From the NCBI RefSeq assembly GCF_034424545.1, contig NZ_CP139970.1, forward strand, positions 930,001 to 994,000: a stretch of 64,000 nucleotides of DNA. The letters run 5' to 3'. Origin of the DNA: Trinickia caryophylli. GTDB lineage: Bacteria > Pseudomonadota > Gammaproteobacteria > Burkholderiales > Burkholderiaceae. Positions 26,070 through 35,343 of the stretch are shown here, in pieces. Positions within the stretch are counted from its first letter, which is position 1. Each line of letters starts with the position of its first letter. Below the pieces are notes generated by a model. The model searched no databases. It saw only the letters and a list, made by a program, of their open reading frames with translations, and was not told the origin of the DNA. A program made the position numbers and the translations under genes.

Positions 26070-28451
26070 TCAGTAGTCGGCGCGTTCGCGCTCGATGCGC
26101 ATACCGCCGTCGTGCCGATGATGGCCGTCGTCGCTCGGGCGCTCGCGCGCGATGCGCATGACGTCGGGGTTCGTTCGCACACGGCGCATGACGTTGGCCA
26201 GATGCACGCGGTCGCTCACCTGAATCACGAAGCGCAAAACCGTGGATTCGTGCGACAGATCCTCGTCCATTGCGATGTGCACGATGTTCGCATCGGCCGA
26301 CGTGATGTCCGCTGCCACCCGCGCGAACACGCCCTTCGTATTCTTGACGAGCACTTTTATCGCCACGTCAAACAGACGGCCGGGCTGCGGAGCCCAGGCA
26401 ACGTCGATCCAACGGCCCGGATCGCGGCGATGAATACGCTGGGCCACGCGGCAATCGGTGGTGTGAATCGCCATACCGAGGCCGATCCCGATGTAGCCCA
26501 TGATGTCGTCGCCGGGAATTGGCCTGCAGCACGCCGAGAGCTGCACCGACATGCCCTCGGTGCCCGTTATGACCACGGGCGGCGCATGCGGCGCGCTCGC
26601 ATGCTCGGCGCGGGGGTGATCTTCGTCGGGCTCGCGCCCGTTGATCAGCACCTCGATGCGCTTGGCCATGACGGCAGCCACGCGCCGGCCGAGTCCGATG
26701 TCGGCGAAGATCTCCTGCCGGTTCTTGTTGCCCGTCCACTGCACGAGCTTGTCCCAGATCTCGGGCTCGACATCCGCCAGCGAGAGCCCGTAGCCCTTCA
26801 AGCTCTGGTCCACGAGACGCTCGCCGAGCTGAACCGACTCGTTGAGCCGCATCGTCTTCAAGTAGTGGCGAATCGCGGAGCGCGCCTTGCCGGTACGCAC
26901 GAAGCCGAGCCATGCCGGATTCGGCTTCGAGTAGGGCGCCGTGATCACCTCGACGATGTCCCCGCTCTTCAATTCGGTGCGCAGCGGCAGCAATTCGTTG
27001 TTGATTTTCACGGCGACGCACTGATTGCCGAGATCGCTGTGAATCGAATAGGCAAAATCGAGTGCCGTCGCGCCACGCGGCAGTGCCATGATCTTCGCCT
27101 TCGGCGTGAACACGTAGACCGCATCGGGGAAAAGGTCGATCTTGACGTGTTCGAGGAACTCGCTTGAATCGCCGGCCTCGCTCTGGATGTCGAGCAGCGA
27201 CTTGAGCCACTGGTGCGCGCGCTTTTGTACGTCGTTGAGATCGGCGCCGCCGTTCTTGTAGAGCCAGTGCGCCGCCACGCCCGCCTCGGCGATCTCGTGC
27301 ATCTTGCGCGTGCGCACCTGGAATTCGATCGGCGCGCCGAAGGGACCTACGAGCGTCGTGTGAAGCGACTGGTAGCCATTGACCTTCGGGATCGCGATGT
27401 AATCCTTGAACTTTCCCGGCACCGGCTTGTATAGCGCATGCAGTGCGCCGATGCAGGTATAGCATTCGAGCGCGCTACCCACGACCACGCGAAAGCCATA
27501 GACGTCGAGCACCTGAGAAAACGAAAGCTGCTTGTCGCGCATCTTCTTGTAGATGCTGTAGATCGTCTTCTCGCGCCCGGTCACTTCGGCGTCGATATGG
27601 GCATCGCCGATTGCGCGCTGCACCGATTCCAGGATCTTGCCGACCACTTCCCGGCGATTGCCCCGCGCGGCCTTCACCGCTTTTTCGAGCGTGGCGTAGC
27701 GATTCGGGTTGAAGTTGGCGAAGCTGAGGTCCTGCAGCTCGCGGTAGGTGTTGTTCAGGCCGAGGCGGTGCGCAATCGGTGCGTAGATATCGAGCGTTTC
27801 GCGGGCGACGCGGCGGCGCTTTTCGGGGGGCACCGCCCCGAGCGTACGCATGTTGTGCAGCCGGTCCGCGAGCTTGACCAGGATCACGCGCACATCGCGC
27901 GCCATCGCAAGCAGCATCTTGCGGAAGTTCTCGGCCTGCGCCTCCTCGCGATTGCGGAATTCCATCTTGTCGAGCTTCGACAGGCCGTCGACGAGCTCGG
28001 CCACTTTCGCGCCGAAGCGCTCGGCGAGCTCCGCCTTCGTCACGCCCTGATCTTCCATGACGTCGTGCAGAAGCGCCGCCATGATCGCCTGCGCGTCGAG
28101 CTTCCAACCCGCGCACGTCTCCGCCACGGCGACGGGGTGCGTAATATACGGCTCACCGCTTTGGCGGTACTGGCCGAGGTGCGCCTCGTCGCTGAAATGG
28201 AATGCCGCCTTGACCTCCTTGATCTCCTCCGGGCTCATATAGCCCGCCAACATCGACGTGAGCTTGGCGATCGAGACGACGTCGTGCTTGCGAGGCTGCT
28301 CGGGAGTGGCCGTCGGGCCGAAGAGGTGGCGGAAGGACTGCTCGAGGACGGCGTCGATGTACTTGCGCGCGGGGCCGGCGCTTTCCGAATCGTGCTCGTG
28401 CTCGACGTTCACCGCGTCGGCGGCGGAGGCGGACGATGGAATGTTGCTCAT
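26070..28451 (-). CDS. spoT: bifunctional (p)ppGpp synthetase/hydrolase
   Basis: A 793-residue RelA/SpoT homologue that makes and degrades (p)ppGpp in the stringent response. The hydrolase HD domain is intact (PYITHPVAVA, then HD at 129-130 in ALLHDVMEDQG). The synthetase domain follows (GREKTIYSIYKKM, then YGFRVVV and GYQSLHTT). A TGS domain (FTPKAKIMALPRGATALDFA) and a C-terminal ACT domain complete it. An intact HD motif marks it as the bifunctional type. It follows rpoZ on the same strand, the usual spoT-rpoZ-gmk neighbourhood. Confidence 0.96.
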   Translation of the reverse strand: MSNIPSSASAADAVNVEHEHDSESAGPARKYIDAVLEQSFRHLFGPTATPEQPRKHDVVSIAKLTSMLAGYMSPEEIKEVKAAFHFSDEAHLGQYRQSGEPYITHPVAVAETCAGWKLDAQAIMAALLHDVMEDQGVTKAELAERFGAKVAELVDGLSKLDKMEFRNREEAQAENFRKMLLAMARDVRVILVKLADRLHNMRTLGAVPPEKRRRVARETLDIYAPIAHRLGLNNTYRELQDLSFANFNPNRYATLEKAVKAARGNRREVVGKILESVQRAIGDAHIDAEVTGREKTIYSIYKKMRDKQLSFSQVLDVYGFRVVVGSALECYTCIGALHALYKPVPGKFKDYIAIPKVNGYQSLHTTLVGPFGAPIEFQVRTRKMHEIAEAGVAAHWLYKNGGADLNDVQKRAHQWLKSLLDIQSEAGDSSEFLEHVKIDLFPDAVYVFTPKAKIMALPRGATALDFAYSIHSDLGNQCVAVKINNELLPLRTELKSGDIVEVITAPYSKPNPAWLGFVRTGKARSAIRHYLKTMRLNESVQLGERLVDQSLKGYGLSLADVEPEIWDKLVQWTGNKNRQEIFADIGLGRRVAAVMAKRIEVLINGREPDEDHPRAEHASAPHAPPVVITGTEGMSVQLSACCRPIPGDDIMGYIGIGLGMAIHTTDCRVAQRIHRRDPGRWIDVAWAPQPGRLFDVAIKVLVKNTKGVFARVAADITSADANIVHIAMDEDLSHESTVLRFVIQVSDRVHLANVMRRVRTNPDVMRIARERPSDDGHHRHDGGMRIERERADY

Positions 28452-28545
28452 ATTCGCCTCCGTGCGGTTGCTTGAGGAGTGGCGCGGGCGGGATGTGCTG
28501 CTGCAGCAAAAGCGTGGCGCCGGCGCGCGGCACCACGCGCAATGC

Positions 28546-28749
28546 TCAGACCGGAACCTTCTTCAACATCTCGATACCGACCTGCCCCGCCGCGATCTCG
28601 CGCAGCGCGAGTACCGTGGGCTTATCACGGCTCTCGAGCTTCGGCGTATGACCTTGGGCAAGCTGACGAGCACGATAGGTTGCGGCAAGCGCCAGCTCGA
28701 AACGATTCGGGATTTGCTTCAGGCAATCTTCGACGGTAATACGGGCCAT
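28546..28749 (-). CDS. rpoZ: RNA polymerase omega subunit
   Basis: A 67-residue protein, [20 protein letters not shown]..., the standard RpoZ length. It aids assembly of the beta' subunit and forms part of the ppGpp binding site. It lies between gmk and spoT with gaps of 70 and 94 bases, consistent with one operon. Confidence 0.97.
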   Translation of the reverse strand: MARITVEDCLKQIPNRFELALAATYRARQLAQGHTPKLESRDKPTVLALREIAAGQVGIEMLKKVPV

Positions 28750-28819
28750 GTTCGAAACTTCCTTCTCAGTATGTTGCTCATTCTACCTTATGTGCGCAAT
28801 GGCTCTGCCCCGCGCCGCA

Positions 28820-29488
28820 TCATTCGGCATGGGGCAGATGAATCCCCAGTTCGACGAACAGCTCGCTATGGCGCGCATATTGCGACGCGAAGCGCAGCCG
28901 CGTCGCATCCACTACGCACTGCAACTCGGAGAGCGCGCGTTCGAAATGCTCGTTGATGATCACGTACTCGGCATCGGATGCATGAGCCATCTCGCTGCCC
29001 GCCGCCAACAGCCGCCGCGTGATCACGTTCGGCTCGTCCTGGCCGCGCTTTTTCAGGCGCACCTCGAGCGCTTCGAGCGAGGGCGGCAGAATGAAAATCT
29101 CCACCGCATTGCGGAACTGCTTCTTGACTTGCTGCGCGCCCTGCCAGTCGATCTCGAGCAGAACATCGTGGCCGCTTTTCATCTGGTCCTCGATCCACAG
29201 CCGCGAAGTCGCGTAGTAGTTGCCGTGCACCTCGGCGCTTTCGAGGAACTCGCCGCGGCCGTGACGTGCGAGGAAATCGTCGGCCGTCGTGAAACGGTAA
29301 TGCTGCCCGTCCTGCTCGCCGGGGCGCGGCTTGCGCGTCGTGAACGAGATCGACAGGCGGATCGCGGGATCCTTGGCGAGCAGCGCGTTCACGAGCGTCG
29401 ACTTGCCGGCGCCCGAAGGCGCGACCACCATGAAGAGGTTGCCGGGATACACACCGGCGTAAGGGCTGCGAGGCGTGGCATCAGTCAT
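28820..29488 (-). CDS. gmk: guanylate kinase
   Basis: A 222-residue kinase that phosphorylates GMP to GDP with ATP. The P-loop APSGAGKST lies near residues 23-31, followed by [19 protein letters not shown] and the GEFLE and YATS substrate motifs. The ATG at 29488 starts [17 protein letters not shown]. The frame runs further upstream through yicC, but that part is not this protein. It is eight bases after yicC. Confidence 0.97.
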   Translation of the reverse strand: MTDATPRSPYAGVYPGNLFMVVAPSGAGKSTLVNALLAKDPAIRLSISFTTRKPRPGEQDGQHYRFTTADDFLARHGRGEFLESAEVHGNYYATSRLWIEDQMKSGHDVLLEIDWQGAQQVKKQFRNAVEIFILPPSLEALEVRLKKRGQDEPNVITRRLLAAGSEMAHASDAEYVIINEHFERALSELQCVVDATRLRFASQYARHSELFVELGIHLPHAE

Positions 29489-29496
29489 GGGAAGCC

Positions 29497-30420
29497 TCAC
29501 TCCAGGTTTTGGACTTGCTCGCGCATCTGCTCGATCAGCAGCTTGAGCGTCATCGACGCATCGGCGAGCTCTTTTGCCGCCGCCTTGGAGCCGAGCGTGT
29601 TCGCTTCGCGGTTGAGCTCCTGCATCATGAAGTCGAGCCGCTTGCCGACGCGGCCGCCCTTTTCGATGACGTGGCGCGTTTCGTTCAGATGCGCCGCAAG
29701 CCGCGAGAGCTCCTCGGCGATGTCGATGCGAATGCCGTACATCGTCACCTCCTGGCGAATCCGCTCCGCGATTTCCTCGCGCGAAACGATCGTCGCCGCC
29801 GCATCGGGCGCCGCGATTCCGAGCGCTTCCTGCAGACGCTCGACGATCTTCTGCTGGTGCTTGGCGATCAACTCGGGCACGAGCGGCGTAATGCGCTGCA
29901 AAATCGCTTCCATCTCGGTGACGTTGCCCACGAGCATCGCCGCGAGCTGCGCCCCTTCCCGAGCGCGCACATCGATGAGCTCGCCGATGGCCTGCTTGCC
30001 GCAGGCGAGCACGGCGTCGCGCAGCGCATCGGCGGACGCGCCCGTTTCTGCCAGCACGCCGGGCCAGCGCAGGATCTCGCCGGTGCGCATGCGCTCGGCG
30101 CCGGGAAACGCCGCGAGCACCGCCTGCTCGAGCTGCGACAACTGGGCGAGCACATCCGTGTTGAGCGTGCCCGCACCCGGGCTTTGGTCGCTGCGCTGCA
30201 GATTCACGCGAATGTCCACCTTGCCGCGCGAAAGCTTCGTCATCAGCATTTCGCGCAACGTGGGCTCGCAAACACGCACCTCTTCGGGCATACGGAAGTT
30301 CAGGTCCAGAAACCGCGAGTTCACGGTTCGCAATTCGACCGATACGCTGATGCCGGAGGCCGTGCCCGCCGCTGCGATCTCGCGCGTTGCGCTCGCGTAG
30401 CCTGTCATGCTGTAAATCAT
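29497..30420 (-). CDS. yicC: YicC family endoribonuclease
   Basis: A 307-residue protein beginning [14 protein letters not shown], with YicC-family N-terminal ([19 protein letters not shown]) and C-terminal DUF1732 ([33 protein letters not shown]) regions. Family members are recently recognised RNA endonucleases. The start at 30420 drops a non-conserved 63-codon extension. It heads the yicC-gmk-rpoZ-spoT run and is divergent from rph. Confidence 0.94.
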   Translation of the reverse strand: MIYSMTGYASATREIAAAGTASGISVSVELRTVNSRFLDLNFRMPEEVRVCEPTLREMLMTKLSRGKVDIRVNLQRSDQSPGAGTLNTDVLAQLSQLEQAVLAAFPGAERMRTGEILRWPGVLAETGASADALRDAVLACGKQAIGELIDVRAREGAQLAAMLVGNVTEMEAILQRITPLVPELIAKHQQKIVERLQEALGIAAPDAAATIVSREEIAERIRQEVTMYGIRIDIAEELSRLAAHLNETRHVIEKGGRVGKRLDFMMQELNREANTLGSKAAAKELADASMTLKLLIEQMREQVQNLE

Positions 30421-30578
30421 CGTCCGTTCCGGATAGGGCCGTTGCCGGCCGGTTGATCGTGCCGCCCGCCGCTCGTGTGCCGAGCGCGGGGTTGAACGGG
30501 CATTATCCCATTTTTGCGGACGCGACCGCCGCGGGCCGGGCCGATTCGGGCCTGCGCAATGCGCGCGTGCGGGGGCGG

Positions 30579-30584
30579 TAAAAT
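30579..30584 (+). promoter_or_regulatory. possible -10 box of the rph-rdgB-hemW operon
   Basis: TAAAAT 34 bases before the rph start, in the 197-base divergent region shared with yicC. No clear -35 is seen. Confidence 0.35.
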
Positions 30585-30617
30585 CACGGTTTCCCCTCCT
30601 GCTCACCATTGTCTGCC

Positions 30618-31358
30618 ATGACCGAGATCGTCCAACGTCCGAGCGCCCGCCCTGCCGATGCGCTGCGCGACGTTCGCATCACCCGCCACTACACGAAGCA
30701 TGCCGAGGGCTCGGTGCTCGTCGAGTTCGGCGACACGAAAGTGATCTGCACGGCGAGCGTGCTCGAGCGCGTGCCCGAGTTCCTCCGCGATCGCGGCCAA
30801 GGGTGGCTCACGGCCGAATACGGCATGCTGCCACGCGCCACCCATACGCGCAGCGACCGCGAGGCGGCGCGCGGCAAGCAGACCGGCCGCACGCAGGAAA
30901 TTCAGCGGCTGATCGGGCGGGCGCTGCGCTCCGTGTTCGACCTCGAGCGGCTGGGGCCACGCACGCTGCATATCGACTGCGACGTCATCCAGGCCGACGG
31001 CGGTACGCGCACGGCCAGCATCACCGGCGCCTTCGTGGCCGCACACGACGCGGTGACCCGGCTGATCGCCGCCGGGCGTATCGCAACGTCGCCGATCCTC
31101 GACTATGTGGCAGCGATCTCGGTGGGCATCTACGAGGGAACCCCGGTGCTCGATCTCGACTACGCCGAAGACTCGCGCTGCGACACCGACATGAACGTCG
31201 TGATGACGGGCGAGGGCGGTTTCGTCGAAGTACAGGGGACCGCCGAGGGCGTGCCGTTCTCGCGCGCCGAGATGGACGCGCTGCTCGATCTGGCCGAATC
31301 GGGAATCCGGCAGCTCGTCCACAAGCAAAAGGCCGCGCTGGAGGCCGGACGTGACTGA
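30618..31358 (+). CDS. rph: ribonuclease PH
   Basis: A 246-residue phosphorolytic 3'-5' exoribonuclease that trims tRNA 3' ends. Family motifs include [53 protein letters not shown] and [18 protein letters not shown]. The ATG at 30618 is preferred to a TTG nine bases upstream. The 3' end overlaps rdgB by eight bases. Confidence 0.97.
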   Translation: MTEIVQRPSARPADALRDVRITRHYTKHAEGSVLVEFGDTKVICTASVLERVPEFLRDRGQGWLTAEYGMLPRATHTRSDREAARGKQTGRTQEIQRLIGRALRSVFDLERLGPRTLHIDCDVIQADGGTRTASITGAFVAAHDAVTRLIAAGRIATSPILDYVAAISVGIYEGTPVLDLDYAEDSRCDTDMNVVMTGEGGFVEVQGTAEGVPFSRAEMDALLDLAESGIRQLVHKQKAALEAGRD

Positions 31359-31995
31359 TCGCGCCCGGCCGGCGGCCGGCGGCCTCGGCCGTATCGTCGT
31401 GGCGTCGAACAATCCGGGCAAGCTGCGCGAGTTTTCGGCGCTCCTCGGTACCGCCGGGATCGAACTCGTCGCGCAAGGGGCACTCGGTGTGCCGGAAGCG
31501 CCCGAGCCTCATCCGACGTTCATCGAGAATGCACTCGCGAAAGCCCGGCATGCCGCGCAGGCGACGGGCCTGCCCGCGCTCGCCGACGACTCGGGCCTGT
31601 GCGTGCGGGCGCTCGGCGGCGCGCCGGGTGTCTACTCCGCGCGCTTCGCGCAACGGGCGGGCGGCGAAAAAAGCGATGCGGCGAACAACGCGCACCTCGT
31701 CGCGCAACTGCGTGATCGAGCCGACCGCCGAGCCGACCGCCGCGCCTACTACTACTGCGTGCTCGTACTGCTGCGGCACGCCGAGGACCCCGAACCGCTG
31801 ATCGGCGAAGGCCGCTGGCACGGCGAAATCGTCGATGTTCCGCGCGGGGCGAACGGGTTCGGCTACGATCCGCATTTCTTCGTGCCGGCGCTCGGCGCCA
31901 GCGCAGCCGAACTCGAGCCGGCCGTGAAGAATGCGCACAGCCACCGCGCCACGGCATTGCGCGCGCTTTTCGCCAGACTCACGGAGGGCGCATGA
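31351..31995 (+). CDS. rdgB: XTP/dITP pyrophosphatase (non-canonical purine NTPase)
   Basis: A 214-residue Ham1/RdgB enzyme that removes dITP and XTP from the nucleotide pool. Motifs are [30 protein letters not shown] and GFGYDPHFF. The start is GTG at 31351 with GGAGG at 31340-31344, inside the end of rph. The stop overlaps hemW by four bases (ATGA), so the three genes are tightly coupled. A short tandem RADRRADRR occurs near residue 127. Confidence 0.95.
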   Translation: MTDRARPAAGGLGRIVVASNNPGKLREFSALLGTAGIELVAQGALGVPEAPEPHPTFIENALAKARHAAQATGLPALADDSGLCVRALGGAPGVYSARFAQRAGGEKSDAANNAHLVAQLRDRADRRADRRAYYYCVLVLLRHAEDPEPLIGEGRWHGEIVDVPRGANGFGYDPHFFVPALGASAAELEPAVKNAHSHRATALRALFARLTEGA

Positions 31996-33215
31996 TCAGC
32001 CCCGTCAACCCTACCCGCGACGGCGTGGTGTCCGCCTTCCTCGCACCGGGGAAGATCAACCTCGCCTCGCTGCCGCCCCTCGCCCTCTACGTGCACTTTC
32101 CGTGGTGCGTGCGAAAGTGCCCGTACTGCGACTTCAACTCACACGAATGGAAGGGCGAGCGCTTTCCAGAAGACGACTACCTCGATGCGCTGCGCGCCGA
32201 CCTCGAGCAGGCGCTGCCGCTCGTATGGGGGCGTCAGGTGCATACCATTTTCATCGGCGGCGGCACGCCGAGCCTGCTGTCGGCGCGCGGCCTGGACCGC
32301 CTGCTTTCGGACGTACGCGCGCTGCTGCCGCTCGATGCCGGCGCGGAAATCACGATGGAGGCGAACCCCGGGACTTTCGAGGCCGACAAATTCGCGCAGT
32401 TCAGGGCAAGCGGCGTGAACCGTCTCTCCGTGGGCATCCAGAGCTTCGACGAGCGCCATCTCAAGGCACTCGGGCGCATTCATGGCGGCACCGACGCCCG
32501 GCGCGCCGTGGAGATCGCCGCACAGCACTTCGACAACTTCAATCTCGACCTGATGTTCGCACTGCCGCAGCAAACGCTGGAGGAATGCCGTGCCGACATC
32601 GAAACCGCGCTGGGCTTCGCTCCGCCGCATCTGTCGCTCTATCATCTGACGCTCGAGCCCAATACGCTCTTCGCGAAGTACCCGCCGGCATTGCCCGACG
32701 ACGACGCGTCCGCCGACATGCAGGACTGGATTCACGAACGCATGGCCGGCGCGGGCTACGATCACTACGAGGTATCGGCCTACGCGAAACCGCAGCGTCA
32801 GTGCAAGCACAACCTCAACTACTGGCGGTTCGGCGATTACCTCGGTATCGGCGCGGGCGCGCATTCGAAGATATCGTTCGCCCACCGGATCGTTCGGCAA
32901 ATGCGCTACAAGCACCCTGGCACGTTCATGGAGAAGGCGCGCGCCGGTATGCCTGTACAGGACGAGCACGAAGTCGGCACGCGCGACCTGCCGTTCGAAT
33001 TCATGCTCAACGCGCTGCGGCTCGACGAAGGCTTCCCCGTGCACCGCTTCGTGGAACGTACCGGCCTCACGATGACCTCGATCGAGCCGGCTCTACGGGA
33101 GGCCGAACAGCGCGGCTTGATCGCGCGCGACCACGAGCGCATCGTGACCACGCCGCTCGGGCAGCGTTTTCTCAACGACCTGCAGGCGCTCTTTCTCGGT
33201 GACAAGGCGCAATAG
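31992..33215 (+). CDS. hemW: radical SAM protein HemW
   Basis: A 407-residue radical SAM protein with the CxxxCxxC cluster motif in FPWCVRKCPYCDFNSHEW near residues 40-47. IFIGGGTPSLLS and EANPGTFEADKF follow. It resembles HemN but lacks the extra N-terminal Cys and matches HemW, a haem-binding protein thought to deliver haem rather than oxidise coproporphyrinogen. It ends the rph-rdgB-hemW unit; tRNA-Ser lies 38 bases downstream. Confidence 0.94.
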   Translation: MISPVNPTRDGVVSAFLAPGKINLASLPPLALYVHFPWCVRKCPYCDFNSHEWKGERFPEDDYLDALRADLEQALPLVWGRQVHTIFIGGGTPSLLSARGLDRLLSDVRALLPLDAGAEITMEANPGTFEADKFAQFRASGVNRLSVGIQSFDERHLKALGRIHGGTDARRAVEIAAQHFDNFNLDLMFALPQQTLEECRADIETALGFAPPHLSLYHLTLEPNTLFAKYPPALPDDDASADMQDWIHERMAGAGYDHYEVSAYAKPQRQCKHNLNYWRFGDYLGIGAGAHSKISFAHRIVRQMRYKHPGTFMEKARAGMPVQDEHEVGTRDLPFEFMLNALRLDEGFPVHRFVERTGLTMTSIEPALREAEQRGLIARDHERIVTTPLGQRFLNDLQALFLGDKAQ

Positions 33216-33253
33216 CGCGTCAGCGGGCCGTTTCGAGTTACAATCGCGCCCTC

Positions 33254-33343
33254 GGAGGGCTGGCAGAGCGGTCGAATGCACCGGTCTTGAAAACCGGCAA
33301 GGCTTCACGGCCTTCGTGGGTTCGAATCCCACGCCCTCCGCCA
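33254..33343 (+). tRNA. tRNA-Ser (TGA)
   Basis: A 90-base class II tRNA with acceptor GGAGGGC/GCCCTCC, anticodon loop CTTGAAA (anticodon TGA), a long variable arm (GCAAGGCTTCACGGCCTTCG region), T-loop GGTTCGAATCC and encoded CCA. TACAAT at 33239-33244 may be its -10. Confidence 0.97.
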
Positions 33344-33557
33344 TCCCGCGCATATCGGCCTCTACCGCAACCCGCCGATCGCCGCCTTCGAAAGCCATAC
33401 CCCACCAAGACGTCCCCTAGGCGAGTTTTCTCGCCTCGACGCACTGCGCTGCGATCCCGCATCGGCTCGGCGCGCGCAGACGAGGCGCCAGCCCGCAGCC
33501 TGGGCATTGCCGTTGCTCCGGTTGATCATGCCCTGACGCCACAGCGCATGACGCACC

Positions 33558-34229
33558 ATGAATGCAGAGAAACGCCCGGTACGCGCCGCTGCGGGCGCGC
33601 CCGCCGGCACCGACCCGCAGCAGGAGCCGCATACCCTCGACGAGTGCCGTCGCTGCGGACTATGGCACGACGCCACGCAAGGCGTGCCCGGCGCGGGCCC
33701 GAAACACGCACCGATCATGATGGTCGGGGAGCAGCCCGGAGACAGCGAAGACAAAGCGGGCAAGCCCTTCGTCGGCCCGGCCGGGCAGTTGCTCGACAAC
33801 GCGCTGCGCGACGCCGGCGTGGACCGGCACGACGTGTTCGTCACCAACGCGGTGAAGCACTTCAAATGGGAACCGAGAGGCAAGCGGCGCATGCACAAGA
33901 CACCGGCGCAACGCGAGGTGGATGCTTGCCGTTACTGGCTCGAGCAGGAACTGACGACAGTCGCTCCCCGCGTGATCGTCGCACTGGGCTCGACCGCTCT
34001 CAAGGCCCTGCTCGACGACTCGCACGCCCGGCTGCAGGACTACTTCGGCAGGCAAACGAAGCACGGGGAGCACGGGGAGCGCGTGGTGCTGGCCACGTGG
34101 CATCCGTCCTACGCGTTACGGGCGCCCGACCCGGATACGCGGCATCGCGCCTACGACGACATCGTCACGACGCTCAGGCACGCGGGCGAAATCGCCAGGC
34201 ACACCGAGGTTCATCGGCGCAACCGGTGA
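33558..34229 (+). CDS. UdgX-family uracil-DNA binding protein
   Basis: A 223-residue member of the uracil-DNA glycosylase superfamily. It has a CRRC metal-cluster pair (30-33), GEQPGDSED (57-65), FVGPAGQLLD (71-80), and a KRRMH loop (109-113) after NAVKHFKWEP. The final motif WHPSYALR is at 181-188. The KRR-x-H loop is diagnostic of UdgX, whose loop His forms a covalent bond with the abasic sugar left after uracil removal; the known form is KRRIH, here Ile is Met. The NxxKC cysteine of family 4 enzymes reads NAVKH, leaving three Cys and perhaps a His for the cluster. It stands alone between tRNA-Ser and a LuxR gene. Confidence 0.88.
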   Translation: MNAEKRPVRAAAGAPAGTDPQQEPHTLDECRRCGLWHDATQGVPGAGPKHAPIMMVGEQPGDSEDKAGKPFVGPAGQLLDNALRDAGVDRHDVFVTNAVKHFKWEPRGKRRMHKTPAQREVDACRYWLEQELTTVAPRVIVALGSTALKALLDDSHARLQDYFGRQTKHGEHGERVVLATWHPSYALRAPDPDTRHRAYDDIVTTLRHAGEIARHTEVHRRNR

Positions 34230-34252
34230 CGCGCCCGCCCCGGCGGCCGTCC

Positions 34253-34981
34253 TCAGCATTGCATCTGAATGAGTCCCATCGACAGCGCCTTCATCATCGC
34301 CGCGCTGCGCGAAGTCGCGTTCAGCTTCATTTTCGCGTTCTGAACGTGAAAGTTGACCGTATGGATCGAGCAGTCGAGTATCCGGGAAATCTCCCAGCTC
34401 GACTTGCCGCGCGCAATCCACTTAAGGCATTCGGACTCGCGCGGCGTCAGCCTGGGCGCGCCCGATCGCAGCTGACTATCGCGGTGCGGCACGAACGTCT
34501 CGAACGCCGCGTCTCGAACGAGCGCCAATGCGGCCAGATGAGACTTGCAAGCCGCGCTCACCACGTCGGCGGCCCCCGCGCTCGCAAACGAAAGCATGCC
34601 GACTTCGCCCGCCGGGCCATGGATCGGAAAGGCGACGCCCGCTTTCACGCCATATCTCATCGCCTGCTCGTAGATGCCGCGCCCGTCGGCCGCCATGAAC
34701 TCGTCCGCGAACCATATCTTCGGGCTCGTGCGTGCCAGGCAGTGCTGGTACACCGGGTCGATTTGCAAATAGTGGTTTTCTTCGTAGAGTCGCGACCAGG
34801 CCCGAGGATAATTGTCCCGCTGAAAAATATCCCCATTCCTCAAACCGTCCCTGAAATTAAGAAAAAACTTTGTATATTCGAACCCGCACTCCTTTCCGAG
34901 CGAAGACAGATTATCGAACCACGCCTGAATGTTGGGCGCATGGGAGAGCCCCCATGCGACGCGCGCAAACTCTTCATTCAT
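34253..34981 (-). CDS. LuxR-family quorum-sensing regulator (LuxR solo)
   Basis: A 242-residue protein with an N-terminal autoinducer-binding domain and a C-terminal LuxR HTH. All residues highly conserved in TraR/LuxR are present at matching spacing: W62, Y66, D75, P76, W90 and G115 in the ligand domain, and E182, L186 and G192 in the HTH. It should therefore bind an acyl-homoserine lactone. No luxI-type synthase is in the window, so it is a solo here. It is divergent from the three-gene secreted-protease unit, which is its most obvious target (inference). The local DNA between them is AT-richer than its surroundings. Confidence 0.93.
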   Translation of the reverse strand: MNEEFARVAWGLSHAPNIQAWFDNLSSLGKECGFEYTKFFLNFRDGLRNGDIFQRDNYPRAWSRLYEENHYLQIDPVYQHCLARTSPKIWFADEFMAADGRGIYEQAMRYGVKAGVAFPIHGPAGEVGMLSFASAGAADVVSAACKSHLAALALVRDAAFETFVPHRDSQLRSGAPRLTPRESECLKWIARGKSSWEISRILDCSIHTVNFHVQNAKMKLNATSRSAAMMKALSMGLIQMQC

Positions 34982-35079
34982 GAAGACCTCACAGAGTGTG
35001 AGACGCTTTGAACAGCGCGCCCGCCTCCCCGACAGCGGTGACCCCGTCGCGCCATTTAGATCTGAATATATAAAGGCTC

Positions 35080-35097
35080 GATGTTATTTGCAACATC
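35080..35097. promoter_or_regulatory. candidate LuxR binding dyad
   Basis: GATGTT-ATTTGC-AACATC is a perfect 6+6 dyad with a 6-base centre, 18 bases in all, about the size of a lux box, though its sequence is not the classic one. It is 99 bases upstream of the luxR start and 247 upstream of the divergent unit. The gap 34982-35343 also holds the palindrome GCAAATTTGC (35210-35219). Nothing else is recognised there. Confidence 0.4.
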
Positions 35098-35343
35098 ATT
35101 TTGCATCGGTCTTTCCTAGATAATGAAACCGTCCTTCCCAGCCACACCATATACATAAGAATCAAAAAAAATGTGTCGCACACCGGATGCCAGCGCATTA
35201 CCAATTTATGCAAATTTGCTCGAATCCCCTCAACGTTTGGGAGTTCCGGCTACAAAACGGAAAAGCTCGACTAACCTGGATTGACCGGAATCGGCTGGCG
35301 AGCGCGGTTGCGTTTCGCCAGCCGCCGTTCGCGGAGCTCATCC

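Noticed and set aside
33419..33436. AGGCGAG-TTTT-CTCGCCT hairpin after tRNA-Ser as its terminator
   Set aside because: A 7-bp stem without a T-run; too far (76 bases) and too weak to call.
33287..35011. A 574-codon plus-strand frame spanning tRNA-Ser, udgX and luxR
   Set aside because: It reads through a tRNA and across two real genes in other frames, so it cannot be a gene.
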